NCBI GenBank assembly: GCA_033065855.1
Contig: JAVXUO010002569.1
Location: 1-64,000 of the forward strand
Source: Escallonia rubra
Taxonomy: Eukaryota; Streptophyta; Magnoliopsida; Escalloniales; Escalloniaceae
Reading direction: 5' to 3'
DNA: 64,000 bases
The notes beneath the pieces are model-generated. The model was not told the DNA's origin and did no database searches. It was given only the letters and a program-made list of their open reading frames with translations. Below, piece after piece: positions 1 to 12,755 of the stretch (positions are counted from its first letter, which is position 1; each line of letters opens with the position of its first letter). The position numbers and the translations under genes are program-made.

Positions 1-860
1 AGTATACGATGATGAAAAGTTCGTTTCCACTCCCTAGCGCGGTATCGATTATGCATTTATCACTACTCTGACTGGCAAGTACCACATATACCACAATTAT
101 CTCGTTACGACAAGTACCATACACCATGGAGCATTTCCATACCAGATTGCCATATCTCGTTTATCTTCTCAGTTGAGGGTAAAAGATTGTCTTAAAACTC
201 ATTAATATTTTCATTCTTTTACTATTTAATACTTATTTTCAGCTTAGCACAACTTATTGGTGTATGAATTCCACTCTTGCTTCTTTTGGCTAGAGGTGAA
301 ATCTTGCAATAAAAAACAGAATTTATCATTTTATCTTTATCACATACTGGCTGAGGTCATACCTTCAAAATTACCCAATAGGTTGTCCTCATTCCATAGT
401 TTCAAACTAAACTAAACTATACAATGTTTACCATATTGATTAAAAGATTTGCATACGAAAACAAAAAAAGGAAGAGCTAAAGATGGTTGCTACATAATGA
501 AACAATTTTCGGTAGGCTATCCAAAAGTCGTTCGAGTTTGGTATGTGTATTACGTTCTAAAAGCATCAGTTGAAGGCAGTAGACTTTGGAAAGGAAGCAA
601 TTGAGCTTTAATATCCGCGATCTGAGTTATATTTACAAATCTTTTCTTGTTCCATAAGTTCAACAATTTTGTCATATGTTCGTCCCATATAATGACTTTA
701 AACATCAAGGAACCATATATCGGTATAAACCAGGCTTACTAAATCATCTGAATTCCAAACGGGTGTTCCAACTACATGGTTTGAAAGTGCTTTGTCTGAG
801 GAATGAAATTTTGCAATGGATATAAATAAAAAAAAGTAAGAAGTGCGTGATTAGAGGTTG
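1..860. repeat. direct repeat, copy 1 (probably begins before the window)
   Basis: Bases 1-860 recur at 1873-2718 with scattered substitutions and small indels. Both copies carry the same markers in the same order, such as CACTCCCTAGCGCGGTATCG near the start and GTGCGTGATTAGAGGTTG at the end. The offset is 1872 bp at the left end. Homology already runs at base 1, so the true left edge lies outside. No convincing coding frame was found on either strand. Confidence 0.85.
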
Positions 861-1872
861 GGACCAACCGCAATTAAGAAGAAATCGTCTTTTGCTCGAT
901 TTGATGACCATGACCGATTCCATGCAAGTCGCTAAGATGGTAAACTATGTGATCGATATCCCAGTAGTCAGTATACTTGTGGCCTCAAGTAAACCGATAG
1001 TCTTCAAATGGTATAAGAGCTACCTTCAGCAAAATAGATGCATCTGAAGCGTAACCATATATCCCTTATACCATTTTATTTGATGCATTTTTTGTTGAAT
1101 CTTCTTATAACGCTTTTTTAAGCTCTTTTAGTCTCCACTTGTGTATCCCAAGAAGAAACTTTTAAATCTACTGGAGTGAGAATTCCTTATATCATTTTGA
1201 CGTAAGTTATAGGTTTTTCATGTCCCAGAAAAGAGAGTAAATAAATATATCATAATCTAAACACAAGTTGTAGTGCGTGTTATTAAATTAATTTAAATAA
1301 TAAAATTGAAGTAATTGGTTCAACTTAATCACCATTAACAAAAACATACTCCTCAGATAGCGTACCACCTTAATACCTAAACCGTAGAAATAGCCAACAT
1401 TTCAAGCTCTTCTTACGTTCTTGAAAGTTATCCCACACCCATTTTCACCCACATCAAAAAATAGGACAAAAAGAAAGTTATGTTAGCCATACAAAAAGCG
1501 ACATACATGATGATAATATGGTAGTGAATACATGTTTTCAGAAGATTTATGATTTACAACCATAGAATATGACGTAAAACTTTGAAATGCGAACTAAACA
1601 ATTAGAAGTAATGTATTTATGTATTGTAAGGCTCTGTAATGATGTAAGCCATGACCGACATATTTATTGAAGCTATACCAAAAGAAATTATATCAATCAG
1701 CTAATGTTTAAATCATAATAGGATTATTCGAAAGTACTGTGCAGGTATAGTCAACATGTATTTACGATAACGAAATTAAAAAAAACGACTAACCTACACA
1801 TTTGAAGAGCATATGTACTTGTAAAAGAACAAAGAAGGTATCATCCACGAAAGCTAACCTTCTAGGTTTTTT
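861..1872. other. spacer between the two direct repeats, no gene seen
   Basis: AT-rich DNA. A 66-codon open frame at 847-1047 crosses the repeat edge and has no recognisable domain. I see no inverted termini that would make this the inside of an element. It may be the unique part of a 1.87-kb tandem duplication unit. Confidence 0.5.
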
Positions 1873-2718
1873 AGTAAACGGCGATGAAAAGTTCGTTTCC
1901 ACTCCCTAGCGCGGTATCGACTATGCATTTATCACTGCTTTGACCGGCAAGTACCACATATACCACAATTATCTCGCTACGACAAGTACCATCCACCATG
2001 GAGTATTTCCATACCAGACTGCCATATCTCGTTTATCTTCTCAGTAGAGGGTAAAAGATTGTCTTAAAACTCATTAATATTTTCATTCTTTTACTATTTA
2101 ATACTCATTTTCAGCTTAGCACAACTTATTGGTCTATGAATTTTACTCTTGCTTTTCTTTTGGCTAGAGGTGAAGTCTTGCAATAAAAAACAGAATTTAT
2201 CATTTTATCTTTATCACATGCTGGCTGAGGTCATATCTTCAAAACTATCCAATAGGTTGTCCTCATTCCATAGTTTCAAACTAAACTATACGATGTTTAC
2301 CATATTGATTAAAGATTTGCATACGAAAACAAAAAAAGGAAGAGCTAAAGATGGTTGCTACATAACGAAACAATTTTCGGTAGGCTATCCAAAAGCCGTT
2401 CGAGTTTAGTACGTGTATTACGTTCTAGAAGCATCAGTTGAAGGCATTAGACTTTGGAAATGAAGCAATTGAGCTTTGATATCCGAGTTATATTTACAAA
2501 TCTTTTCTTGTTCCATAAGTTCAACAATTTTGTCATATGTTCGTCCCATATAACGACTTTAAACATCGAGGAACCATATACCGATATAAACCAGGCTTAC
2601 TAAATCATCTGAATTCCAAACGGGTGTTCCAACTACATGGTTTGAAAGCGCTTTGTCCGAGGAATGAAATTTTGCAATGGATAGAGATAAAAAGTAAGAA
2701 GTGCGTGATTAGAGGTTG
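1873..2718. repeat. direct repeat, copy 2
   Basis: Second copy of the repeat at 1-860, starting AGTAAACGGCGATGAAAAG (copy 1 reads AGTATACGATGATGAAAAG). Homology stops after GATTAGAGGTTG at 2718, where copy 1 continues GGACC and copy 2 continues TGAATACC. The ends are not TG...CA, so these are unlikely to be LTRs. A tandem segmental duplication is the simplest reading. Confidence 0.85.
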
Positions 2719-2880
2719 TGAATACCTAAGTTAAACAATTTTGCAAGTGGAATTCTAATAGTGGATTAGGAAAACCTCTATCTAGTTTCTCATACGTGCA
2801 AAATTTATCATGACGATTATTACACCACGAGAAAGTAGGACCCACCCATGTGCACACACTATTTTTAAAGAATGAAATCT

Positions 2881-3210
2881 TTAACTCCGAGGGGTGTGAT
2901 GTAGCCCAGTTTTGTTTTTCGAAGGGAGTACTTGATTGAAATCTCCACCTAGCAAAAGAGGCATACTATAGGGAGCATTAGGAATCTCAATACCCCCCCA
3001 AAGTCCTTTGTCGTTTAGATAAGGAAGGATGACCATACACGAAATCCAGAGCCAGGCTGGTTTGTTGATTTTTGAAAGTTCCATCCGAATGAGATTTTTG
3101 CCTCCGTGAAAGACTTTCTCTTGCACATTATTTGTCCATCCCATCCATGATCCTCCTACCGTCCCCGAAATTACAGATGCATCCAAGCCGTGAGAGCTGA
3201 TGAACCCCAT
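2881..3210 (-). pseudogene. LINE retrotransposon endonuclease fragment
   Basis: A 109-codon open frame on the minus strand ends with an LLLGGDFNQVL motif, the GDFN signature of the endonuclease/exonuclease/phosphatase domain of plant L1-type LINEs. The preceding GGSWMGW and the spacing fit the same domain. Only the middle of the domain is present; no reverse transcriptase follows. It is a truncated relic about 250 bp upstream of the GH28 gene. Confidence 0.7.
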
Positions 3211-3461
3211 CTCGTAGAACTTCCGAGATACATCACTATGCTATCATTTTGTTTCTTGTAAGAAAAAAACAATTAAGATTGTGACTGCGGATAAGTTTCT
3301 TGTAAGAATAAACTTTCAGGATCGGAAGAAAGTGTTAAAAATTGGAATGGATCAACCAAAACTAGATAACCTTCTAAAACCAAAACAATTAAATAAGCCA
3401 TTAGTCTATGCTACCATTCAAAGTTCAAACCCAAACATTAGTGTAGTGTACTATTAGAAAA

Positions 3462-6400
3462 ATGGCAACTTTTTTCTTCTCCCTCACCCAATTATTCTCC
3501 TCAATTTTCATTCTATCCTTGATCCACCTATCGCCATCCTCCACGTCACCAACCACCACCCTCTCCGTCAAAACGTACGGCGCCGCCGGCGACGGCGTCC
3601 AGTACGATACCATCCCCATCCAGGCTGCCATCGACGCATGCACCTCCGCCTCCACCTCCACCACCAGTGGCCGGCCCTGCCACGTCACCTTCCCTCCAGG
3701 AACCTACCTAACGGCCACACTCTTCCTCAAATCCGGCGTCGTACTGGACATCCAACAGAACGCCACCGTCCTTGGAGGTACACTCGAATCAGATACAAGA
3801 ATATTTCATCGCTTGAATACAACTGACGGACGTATGTACGCGAATTATTGCGAGTATCTTTGACAGGTACTAGACTGGAGGACTATCCGAGGAATGCGGA
3901 CAGGTGGTACGTGGTGCTGGCGGAGGACGCGGCGGAGGTGGGGATCACCGGCGGCGGGGAGATCAACGGCCAGGGGCTGAAGTTCGTTCAGAGGTTTGAC
4001 GAGAGGAAGAATGTGATGGTGAGCTGGAACCGGACCGGGTCGTGTTCGGGTGACGAGTGTCGGCCCAGATTGGTCGGGTTTATCCGGTCCAAGAATGTTA
4101 GGATCTGGAACATTAAGTTGACCGAGCCGGCCTACTGGTGGTGCGTACTTTTAACTCGCTCTCGCTTTCGTTCCGGCTATTGCTTCATTAGTATATAAGT
4201 TTGCTGCAAAAAAAAGTGGTACTGTGGTAGAGAATATGATTATGATGTTACATTACGTTTGTCGAAGCAGATTAAACGTCGCCGCCGAAAGTTAAGTTTT
4301 AGTGTAATAAATATTAGGCTAAGTTTGGATAGCCTTTTGGTACTTTTGAAATGATAGAAAAAATGTCCTTTTTATGGTGATTTTGAAAAGATAGAAGATG
4401 TCTTTACAAAAAGATATCTGTTTCTACTCTTTTCGAAAGTACAAAAATAGTAGGATTAGGTTAAATACCATGATAAGGAAAACAAAAACTCTTCTATGTG
4501 TTTGACGCCGTTTTGTAACACATTTTTTATGTCAAAATAAGTTGGGTGATGTGATAATACATTTGTATTGGGCTGGTGAATAATTTGAAAGAAAGGAGTT
4601 TGGTGTTGTGGAAGACAGCGATTGTTGCGGAGAGGCGAAAATGAAAATGACGAAAAGAGTATCCAAACATATGCCAAGTCAAAGCCAAAACCATATGATC
4701 CTAAAATCACAAACTTTAGCGACTTCCTGGTATACATTTGGCAGCGATGGCAAATGAAAGATAAGAAGTTTAGAGTTTGTTCGGTAGCTAATCACAACCT
4801 TTGTAGCAATTTGTGAGTTGTGATCATTGCTGTGACATTCTATCAGCTATTCCTCCTACAGTTGGCCATTGGCATTTAGTAATAGAGACAGCGTAAGGTC
4901 TGATTGCGTTCTTAGGAATAGTTACCAAGGAGTGTATATGATTCCAGCGTAGCTCAAGAATACTGAAAAAGATACAATCTTTTTCTAATCCTCGTGGCTC
5001 ACAGTTTATCAGAAGTTCATTTTGGGTTCCATAGTGTTAATTTTGACGTCTCAATACCTCTTTGAATGGTCCTCCCATACGAGTTGCAAATGTATATTGA
5101 TATCATTATCATGTTTGCTTCTTTCAGTATACTTTGCAAAATTTGACACAGGAAATGGATTGTACTTAAAAGTTAGAGGAGCACTAGGTGCCATTTTTAG
5201 TTTGAGGGAGCTTTAGGAAATTCTTTAGACAAGAGAAAGGATGTTTAGTGATGTTTTGTGAGAGGGTTTCCAGAGTTGTCCAAATGGCCTCTTGCTTCCT
5301 AGGAAGTCCATTTTGGGCAAACCTTCTAATACCACGAAGCTGCGCCAAACAGACACGTAATGTAGCACCGAGGTAGATAAAATAAGATCTGTGTTTCTAT
5401 CGTATGAAGTAGGCAGTTTATATTGACCTACTTGGGTGGTATTTGATGTCTGACATATATGTCACAGCTATTTAATTTTGTCAAAAAACGTAGATAGTTT
5501 ACGTATAACAGGGATGGACTTAGGTAATCATATTTTGGCATGTATCCAAAAGACTTAGATGTGCGGTCCAGAGGCTTGAATACTTCAATCGTCACTGAAA
5601 AAAGTATTTCCAGCATATTATGAAGTGAAAGGATCCAAGATGAAATTTTCATACAAGTCTGAAGTAGATCATTACTGGTAAATTCTAGTCATTGCTCTCT
5701 CGAAAGAGTTTAGGAACAGTACAAGTTAACAAAGTTGATGTTAGTCGCCCCCTTTTTGGCTTCGTGTTTTATCCCTCTCTCTGCTTCAAAATTTAACAAT
5801 GTTTTCGAATCAGCCACCAATACTATTCTGTGACATTTTTCTTTTGATCTGTTGTTCTTTTGACGTTTTATTCATTTATCTGATCAACAGAATGTAATGT
5901 TTGCAGCTTGCACTTAGTACAGTGTAATAACACCTCAATTCACGATGTTTCAATTTATGGAGATTTCAATACACCAAACAATGATGGAATAGATATCGAC
6001 GATTCAAATAATACGGTCATCACCAGATGCAATATCAACACAGGAGATGATGCTATCTGCCCAAAGACATATGACGGCCCCCTCTATAATCTTACAGCGA
6101 CAGACTGTTGGATCCGAACTAAATCTTCGGCAGTCAAACTTGGTAGTGCTAGTTGGTTCGACTTTAAGGGTCTGGTTTTTGATAATATAACAATAGTAGA
6201 TTCCCATAGAGGCCTTGGACTACAAATACGTGATGGAGGTAACTACACTTTTACTCGCATGTCTTCCTTTATAATGATCTTCTTGAAGCTGCTTTAGGAT
6301 ATTATACATGGAAGTAGACGCAGAAATAGTGACTAATTTGTAAGCGTGCTAGTCTGAATAAATTGACTAAAGAAGAAAAACAACAGAGGAGGAGGAGGGT

Positions 6401-7252
6401 GACGGCAATCTTAGGAAGGAGCCTGAACCACAAATTCAATCCGATAATTTTTTTTAGTCATGGGTCCAATCGCAAGATGACCTAAGTATCGTGGAATTAT
6501 GGTTTAGTTAGAGCCGTTTTTCTTGTGGACTGTTACAGTACTTTATAAAAGAGAATGTATATAGTGAACTGCTTTGAAATGACTTCATGGGCTTCAACCA
6601 TTGTTCATTATCATGAAATATAGCTCAAAAATAGGGATCCATAAATCTGCATCTATGTGTATATTTCTCTTGTGTTGGAGTTTATACTATGCCTTAATAC
6701 ATTGATGATATATATTTTTTTGGTTATATAATACATTGATGATATTGGCATCACTGTTGTGCAGGAAATGTGAGTGACATTACCTTTTCTAACATTAACA
6801 TTACCACAAGATACTATGATCCATCATGGTGGGGTAGAGCAGAGCCTATCTATGTGACAACTTGTCCAAGGGACAGCAAGTCCAAAGCGGGATCAATCTC
6901 TAATCTACGATTTGTTAACATCACGGCAACCTCTGAAAATGGTGTCTTCTTATCGGGATCTAAAGGTGGGATGCTGAGCAATCTGAAATTCACCAATGTG
7001 AATCTCACGTACAGAAGATGGACCAATTTTGCAGATGGTTTGGTAGATTACCGGCCAGGATGCCAAGGACTTGTTAACCACAGCACGGCTGGGTTCATAA
7101 TGGAGCACATTGAAGGTTTGGAGGTTGAAAACGTAAACATGAGATGGTCTGAAGATCGGTCACGGCGATGGAACAATCCTCTTGATTTCAGGCCTTCAAC
7201 TGTAAATAACATTTCTTTTTATAATTTTCGGTCAGGACTGTACAATCAGTGA
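3462..7252 (+). CDS. GH28 polygalacturonase-like (pectin lyase fold) protein, 4 exons, 469 aa
   Basis: Exons 3462-3777, 3867-4140, 5907-6238 and 6765-7252 join through GT-AG introns of 89, 1766 and 526 bp; the 1410-nt coding sequence closes in frame. Residues 1-29 form a hydrophobic signal peptide, so the product should be secreted to the cell wall. SVKTYGAAGDGVQYDT opens the parallel beta-helix of glycoside hydrolase family 28, which cuts polygalacturonan in pectin. The three family aspartates can be placed at D223 (NNDGID) and D244-D245 (TGDDAI). The GHG catalytic histidine motif is replaced by SSAVKLGS (270-277), and RIK by QIRDGG. That pattern is typical of a plant subgroup including, from memory, At3g57790. 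About ten N-glycosylation sequons are present. Substrate and activity are inferred from family only. The start codon gives a complete signal peptide. Confidence 0.93.
4318..4670. mobile_element. possible hAT-like MITE in intron 2 of the GH28 gene
   Basis: The left end reads AAGTTTGGATAGCCTTTTGG and the right end, on the opposite strand, TGTTTGGATACTCTTTTCG, giving imperfect inverted ends around 350 bp of AT-rich DNA. Short elements with GTTTGGAT ends are common in plant introns. No clear target duplication was found, so the call is tentative. Confidence 0.35.
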
Positions 7253-7945
7253 AGGATGAGATACTGAGTTAGATGCAAAACCAATTCTTTTGATGCAAAT
7301 AAGATTTTGAGTACGAGTCAAAGGTTTTGGCTTTGGGGTCATGGGATGTTTCTGAACGTTAGAATTCTGCAAGCTTCCAGCAGGTTCCATTATACGTTTT
7401 TGATCTGAAACTAACATGATTAAGGTGGTATAATCGGTGTTTATGGACTGAAATGATCTTTAGTACAAATTTACGGATAAGATGTACGCGTTTTTCTTTA
7501 GATGTGCAGATTATCTGCTGCTGCCAACAGCCGTTTTTTTCCTTCCGTAATTGATCGTTTCTTTCTGGAAGTGATATGAAATGCTTTTGCCACGTACATG
7601 CGCTCGCGTGTATGTTGTAGCGACTAGAGAGACTACTGTTATCGACTTTTTTTTATATGAAGTTCAATCCAGTTGATGTATGTTGCAACGGCTACAACAC
7701 GATTTGCTACAAGCCTACGACCAAAACTTTCTAGATATTAGCACCTTGAAATTCTCTTCTAGAAATTGTACGAAAGGTAAATGTTATAACGTTAATCAAA
7801 CACTTAGAAATTACCAAGTAACACTTAACTTTTCATTTTTGCATCGCATCTACCAAATGGAAACTCAAAAGTCCTTTTTGTGTATGGACACTAACTGCTA
7901 TCAGGAGACATCAACCATAGCTCACATGCCCAAAACAACCTAAAA
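7253..7945. other. intergenic region between the GH28 and PPR genes
   Basis: This holds the 3' untranslated part of the GH28 gene and the promoter/5' leader of the PPR gene. An 87-codon frame at 7680-7943 has no recognisable domain and is probably chance. No repeat or element was seen. Confidence 0.6.
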
Positions 7946-10900
7946 ATGCTCCCGAAAATCAGGCGCCCCAAACATGTAATTTCTTCCATTTCAAACCCAT
8001 TAACCCGCCAACGAACCACTTCTTCCTTCCCGCCAAACCCACAAGACTTCCAAATTTTGTGCTCCAACGGCCATTTAAACCAGGCCTTGTCAGAAATGGC
8101 CATGCAAGGCCTAGAAATGAACTTCCAAGGCTACGATGCGCTGCTAAACGAGTGCGTAAAGCAACGGGCAGTTAGAGGGGGCCAGAGAGTCCATGCCCAC
8201 ATGATCAAAACTAATTATGAACAGCCCGTGTATCTGAGAACAAGGTTGATCGTTTTGTACAATAAGTGTGAGCGTTTGGGCGATGCGCTCCAAGTGTTCG
8301 ATGAAATGCCTGAGAGGAATGTGGTTACTTGGACTGCGATGATCTCGGCTTACTCTCAGAGAGGGTATGCCCCTGAAGCTCTAAATCTTTTTGTGCAGAT
8401 GTTAAGATCAGGTATTTCCTTGGAACTTCTTGTTTTCTTTGTGCATGTCGATGTTTGATGTTTGTCTACCATTTTCTTGAATTTGATTATAAGTGTCATT
8501 CCCAAGTAGGTTGGGTTTTGATTTTGTGTTATAACTTATACCCTTTCACAAATTGATTAACCAAGCTAATGTGGCTTATAGCTCGCAGATTAGATGATCC
8601 AGTCTTAACATTAGCTCACCAACAACTAACAGGAAAATAAGTTTAACAAGAAATTTTCTTGGGTATGGTACTAAGACTATAATACTCGTTGGGATCCTGT
8701 AAAATAGGCTCGCCTACAAGCAAAACAAAAATAAGTTCCAATTCTCCAATAGTTGTTGGCAACCTAATGATTCAGTGATAAGGAACATGCATTTGACAAT
8801 AGGTATCACACCCTTAAGCTTAAACGGATTAGAGTAGTTCAAGGAGAATCCCTCCCTCGAATCCTCACTTTTGCTGTGAAACCCTCTTATACTGTCCTAA
8901 TTTTCTGGAACATAAAAAACCCATCAAAGTTCAACTTTAAGGGAACAATAAAAACTTTCTAATTCTGGGGGGACCTGCGGCTTTTTAGTGGTGAAGACTA
9001 CAACTAGTTACTATTGAAATGGGAAGCTGTTGCTAGTACAGTGCTGCCTTTGTCACATTAGTTCCGCACTAATCAATTATAGGCGCAACAATGCTTTGGT
9101 AAAAGTTGACTCTACTTTGGCAATTAGACGCCCTTATTTATCTTCAAGTTTTTGAAGATAGCTTCATTGAAGTTGGCAAAACATCTTCTTCTTATAAAGC
9201 AACTAGCAGAAGCCAACTTTGCCAATAGGGCTACACTTTTATTTAGGTATCTTGAAAGATTAGGGTCGTCCCATTATAGTGGTTTAAAGGTTATTTCATG
9301 TAAAACTTACCTGTCAAAATTTTTTTTTTTTCTATATGGTCATTGGAAATAGGTGAAAAGGACGCAGATAAATCATTAAGTGTATCTTAGTCTCAAATCA
9401 TAATAGACCGGAGGAGTTATCTCTATCTTGCCCTCGTGGTCACTCTCAGTTCAGTTTTGTCAAAACTTTCTATTGACAAGTAAATCTCCCTTCTTCAGTT
9501 TTTCGTGATAAAAGTGCAACCCTAACAGACTTATAAAATCACAATCAAACCATTTTAGGGATTTAAGCACCTTGAGAATGATCCTACAAAAGGCTACAAC
9601 TATTGTTATTATGTAAAAAACGCATCACGGTTTCATTAAATCATAAGGTTCCTCTATTTAACAAATTGTATTAGTTCATGAAAGCAGATTTACCACATAA
9701 AGGGAAAACACAATATGAGAACAAGTGGAACCTTTTCTGTTTTCTATTCCTTTTAGCTTGAATCGAGGTTTCACTGCTTTGGACAAACATATCATAATCA
9801 TTTCTTATATTGACAACATGTCATTGGCCTTCATGATTAGAATCGAAATTGGCCCTCATCTCCTATATCTTAAGGAACTTTAATGGTGTACTGCACTTAC
9901 TGAATAGATCAATCAAGCCTATCTGTTTGTCTTGCTTCGGCAGTAAACATGTGTACTTTTTTCTTGTCATGTGTCACTGTGTCCATGTCCTGCATAAAAT
10001 TTCTTGTTGAAGGTGTGTCTGACTTGCCACAGGTGTTGACCTTTACTTTCATGTGCACGTTGGTCTTCTATATTGCTTACTACATGCGGATTGTAACGCC
10101 GAATTCTTCCAGGTACTGAGCCAAACGAGTTTACTTTTGCAACTGTGCTTACATCTTGCACTGGTAATTTCGGGTCTGACCATGGAAGGCAGATCCATAG
10201 TCTTATAGTCAAGAGGAGGTTCGAACCCCATATATACGTTGGGAGCTCACTCCTTGACATGTATGCCAAAGCTGGTAGAATCCATGAAGCACGTGTTGTC
10301 TTTGAAGGCTTGCCAGAAAGAGATGTTGTTTCTTGCACTGCTATAATCTCAGGATATGCGCAATTGGGTCTTGATGAAGAGGCTTTAGAGCTATTCTATG
10401 AGCTGCAAAGAGAAGGAATGACCTCTAATTATGTTACTTATGCCAGCGTGTTGACTGCATTATCTGGGCTTGCTGCATTTGAACATGGCAGGCAAGTTCA
10501 TGGCCATGTCCTTAGGACTGAATTACCCTCCTACGTGGTTCTTCAGAATTCTCTCATTGATATGTACTCAAAATGTGGACAGCTCACTTACTCGAGAAGG
10601 ATATTTGATAACATCTCAGAGAAAACTGTCATCTCATGGAATGCAATGCTCGTGGGATACAGTAAACATGGGATGGCGCAAGAGATAGTTTCGCTTTTCA
10701 ATTCGATGAGAGAAGAAAGTATAGTTAGGCCTGACAAGATTACATTTTTGGCAGTATTATCTGGCTGCAGCCATGGAGGGATGGAAGATAGAGCCCTTAA
10801 AGTTTTTGATGAAATGGTGAGTGGAAAGGATGGGGTTAAGCCAGAGATTGAGCATTATGGATGTGTTGTTGATTTGCTTGGGCGTATGGGCCAAGTGGAA

Positions 10901-11557
10901 AAGGCGTATGAATTTATCAAACAGATGCCCTGTGAGCCCAATGCTGCTCTTTTGGGTTCACTCTTGGGTGCGTGTAGGGTTCACTTGAATGTTGATGTTG
11001 GGGTAGCTGTTGGTAATCGGCTTCTAGAAATTGAACCTGAAAATGCTGGGAATTACGTCATTCTTTCTAACCTGCTTGCCTCTGCAGGAAGGTGGGAAGA
11101 TGCAAGAACGATGAGGGAGTTGATGAAGGAGAAGGCCGTTATAAAGGAGCCCGGGAAAAGTTGGATCGAACTTGACCAGACCCTTCATACTTTTCATGCA
11201 GGTGATTCGTCACATCCAAGAAAGGAAGAGGTATATGCAAAGGTAAGAGAATTGTTGGTTAAGATCAAGGACTATGGCTATGCTCCTGACTTAAGTTGTG
11301 TGCTATATGATGTGGATGAGGAGCAGAAGGAGAAGATACTGCTAGGCCACAGTGAAAAACTGGCTTTGGCCTTCGGACTGATAGCTAGTCCTAAAGGAAA
11401 GCCTATTCGTGTAATGAAGAATCTCCGCATCTGTGTTGATTGCCATAGTTTTGCAAAGTTTGTGTCCAGGGTTTACCGGAGAGAGGTTTCTTTGAGGGAT
11501 AAAAGTCGATTCCATCATATCGTCGATGGAGTTTGTTCATGTGGTGACTACTGGTGA
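7946..11557 (+). CDS. DYW-type pentatricopeptide repeat protein, At3g13770-like, 2 exons, 636 aa
   Basis: Exons 7946-8411 and 10113-11557 are joined by a 1701-bp GT-AG intron; the junction codon restores the unbroken repeat ...MLRSGTEPNEFTFATVL, and the 1911-nt coding sequence closes in frame. The first ~30 residues are basic and Ser/Thr-rich (MLPKIRRPKHVISSISN), as in a mitochondrial presequence. PLS-type PPR repeats follow (DEMPERNVVTWTAMISAYSQ, LLDMYAKAGRIHEARVVFEG), then E/E+ motifs and a C-terminal DYW domain. The zinc/deaminase signature is intact: HSE at 568-570, CVDCH with C596 and C599, and CGDYW at the end. DYW proteins bind organellar RNA and carry out or support C-to-U editing. 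By remembered similarity this is the counterpart of Arabidopsis At3g13770. Its RNA target cannot be read from the sequence. Confidence 0.95.
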
Positions 11558-12750
11558 ATTCTTAACGTTCATATATATCTGGGAATAGTGCAATATCGTT
11601 TGGCTTAAGCACATGCATATTGTAGTATCATGGATAGAGATGAGCCAAGGCAATCAAATTTTGGAGCAGTTCGAAAGATAACATGGCACCGAAGCTCAGG
11701 CTACCATATTGATGCCAGTGCCACCAGTCACATTGCAACATGGAAGATATGAAGGAAGTGTCTCAGAAATGCTGAAGTTTCTTTGTCTGCTTCATATGAC
11801 TGGAGCGCCAAGTTTTGGGTACAAACTTTGACTAATATGTAAAGTACAAAGATCATTGATGAAATGTACGATTTTAGGGGAAGATGTTCAAGTGATCATG
11901 CAAGCAAACCAATGAGTTTCCTGTAAGGAAGAGTAGTTCAGTCGAGAGATACTACAAAGGAATGAGGTTGCAGTCACTCTTACCATGAACAGTCCTTGTG
12001 TGTGCTCCGCAAAACGAGAACTGCAGGAATCCTGCAATTATCAGAGTTTTGGCCTTTGAGCTTCATGCGCTTGCTCCGTGCGTCGTGGAACAATAGGGTT
12101 ACTGCATCAGAGGATGACTTTCCGGACAAGAGAAAACCCGGATGTTGCCTACAGGGTGGTTGTGTCAAGTGGGTTGGCTCGAGTTTCGGCCACGACTGGG
12201 CATTTGCCGCCCAATTCAACAAATTCATCATTACCTAAAGAGTAAATTCCTTCACAATCGTTCTTTTGGTCATTTAACTTAAGACTTCACTGACGTTTCG
12301 AATCGTTTGATTGACGTACTGAAATCTTGCATGAACAACTCTTGAGCTGTTGAGCAGTTCATTCAATCCTAATCTAAAGTGCAAGCTTTATAACCTTGGC
12401 TTGCTTTGTTATGACAGTACGATATTTTTCAAAGTTGTAGAAAGTTTCAAGCATGAAAATTTTAAATTTGCTTGATCTTTTATCTTTGTCCAAGGGTTAG
12501 AGCGGGTGGAACAATTCCATCTTTTATAAGATTGTAAATTAGCTGAGCTGAAGTTTGCTCAAGCTTGGCTCAATCAACTTATTGAGGTACAAATTGTGCT
12601 CGAGGTCGACTGGTTTATGATTATCACTCGATTGGTTCCGAGCTTTATATCATAGTTATTTGCTTATCCAACCGAGCTCCATTAGTTAACAAAGTTCGCG
12701 AACAACTGTTCAAGGTGTATTCATTTGCTTCACAAACTGGTAAGGGCGAA
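11558..12750. other. 3' flank of the PPR gene
   Basis: The proximal part is probably the PPR 3' untranslated region. Two overlapping frames at 11980-12238 on opposite strands show no domain. The segment ends at the GCTCC target duplication of the next element. Confidence 0.5.
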
Positions 12751-12755
12751 GCTCC

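Noticed and set aside
1..2718. Pair of LTRs of a small retroelement
   Set aside because: Repeat edges lack TG...CA, there is no priming site after copy 1, and copy 1 already continues at the window edge.
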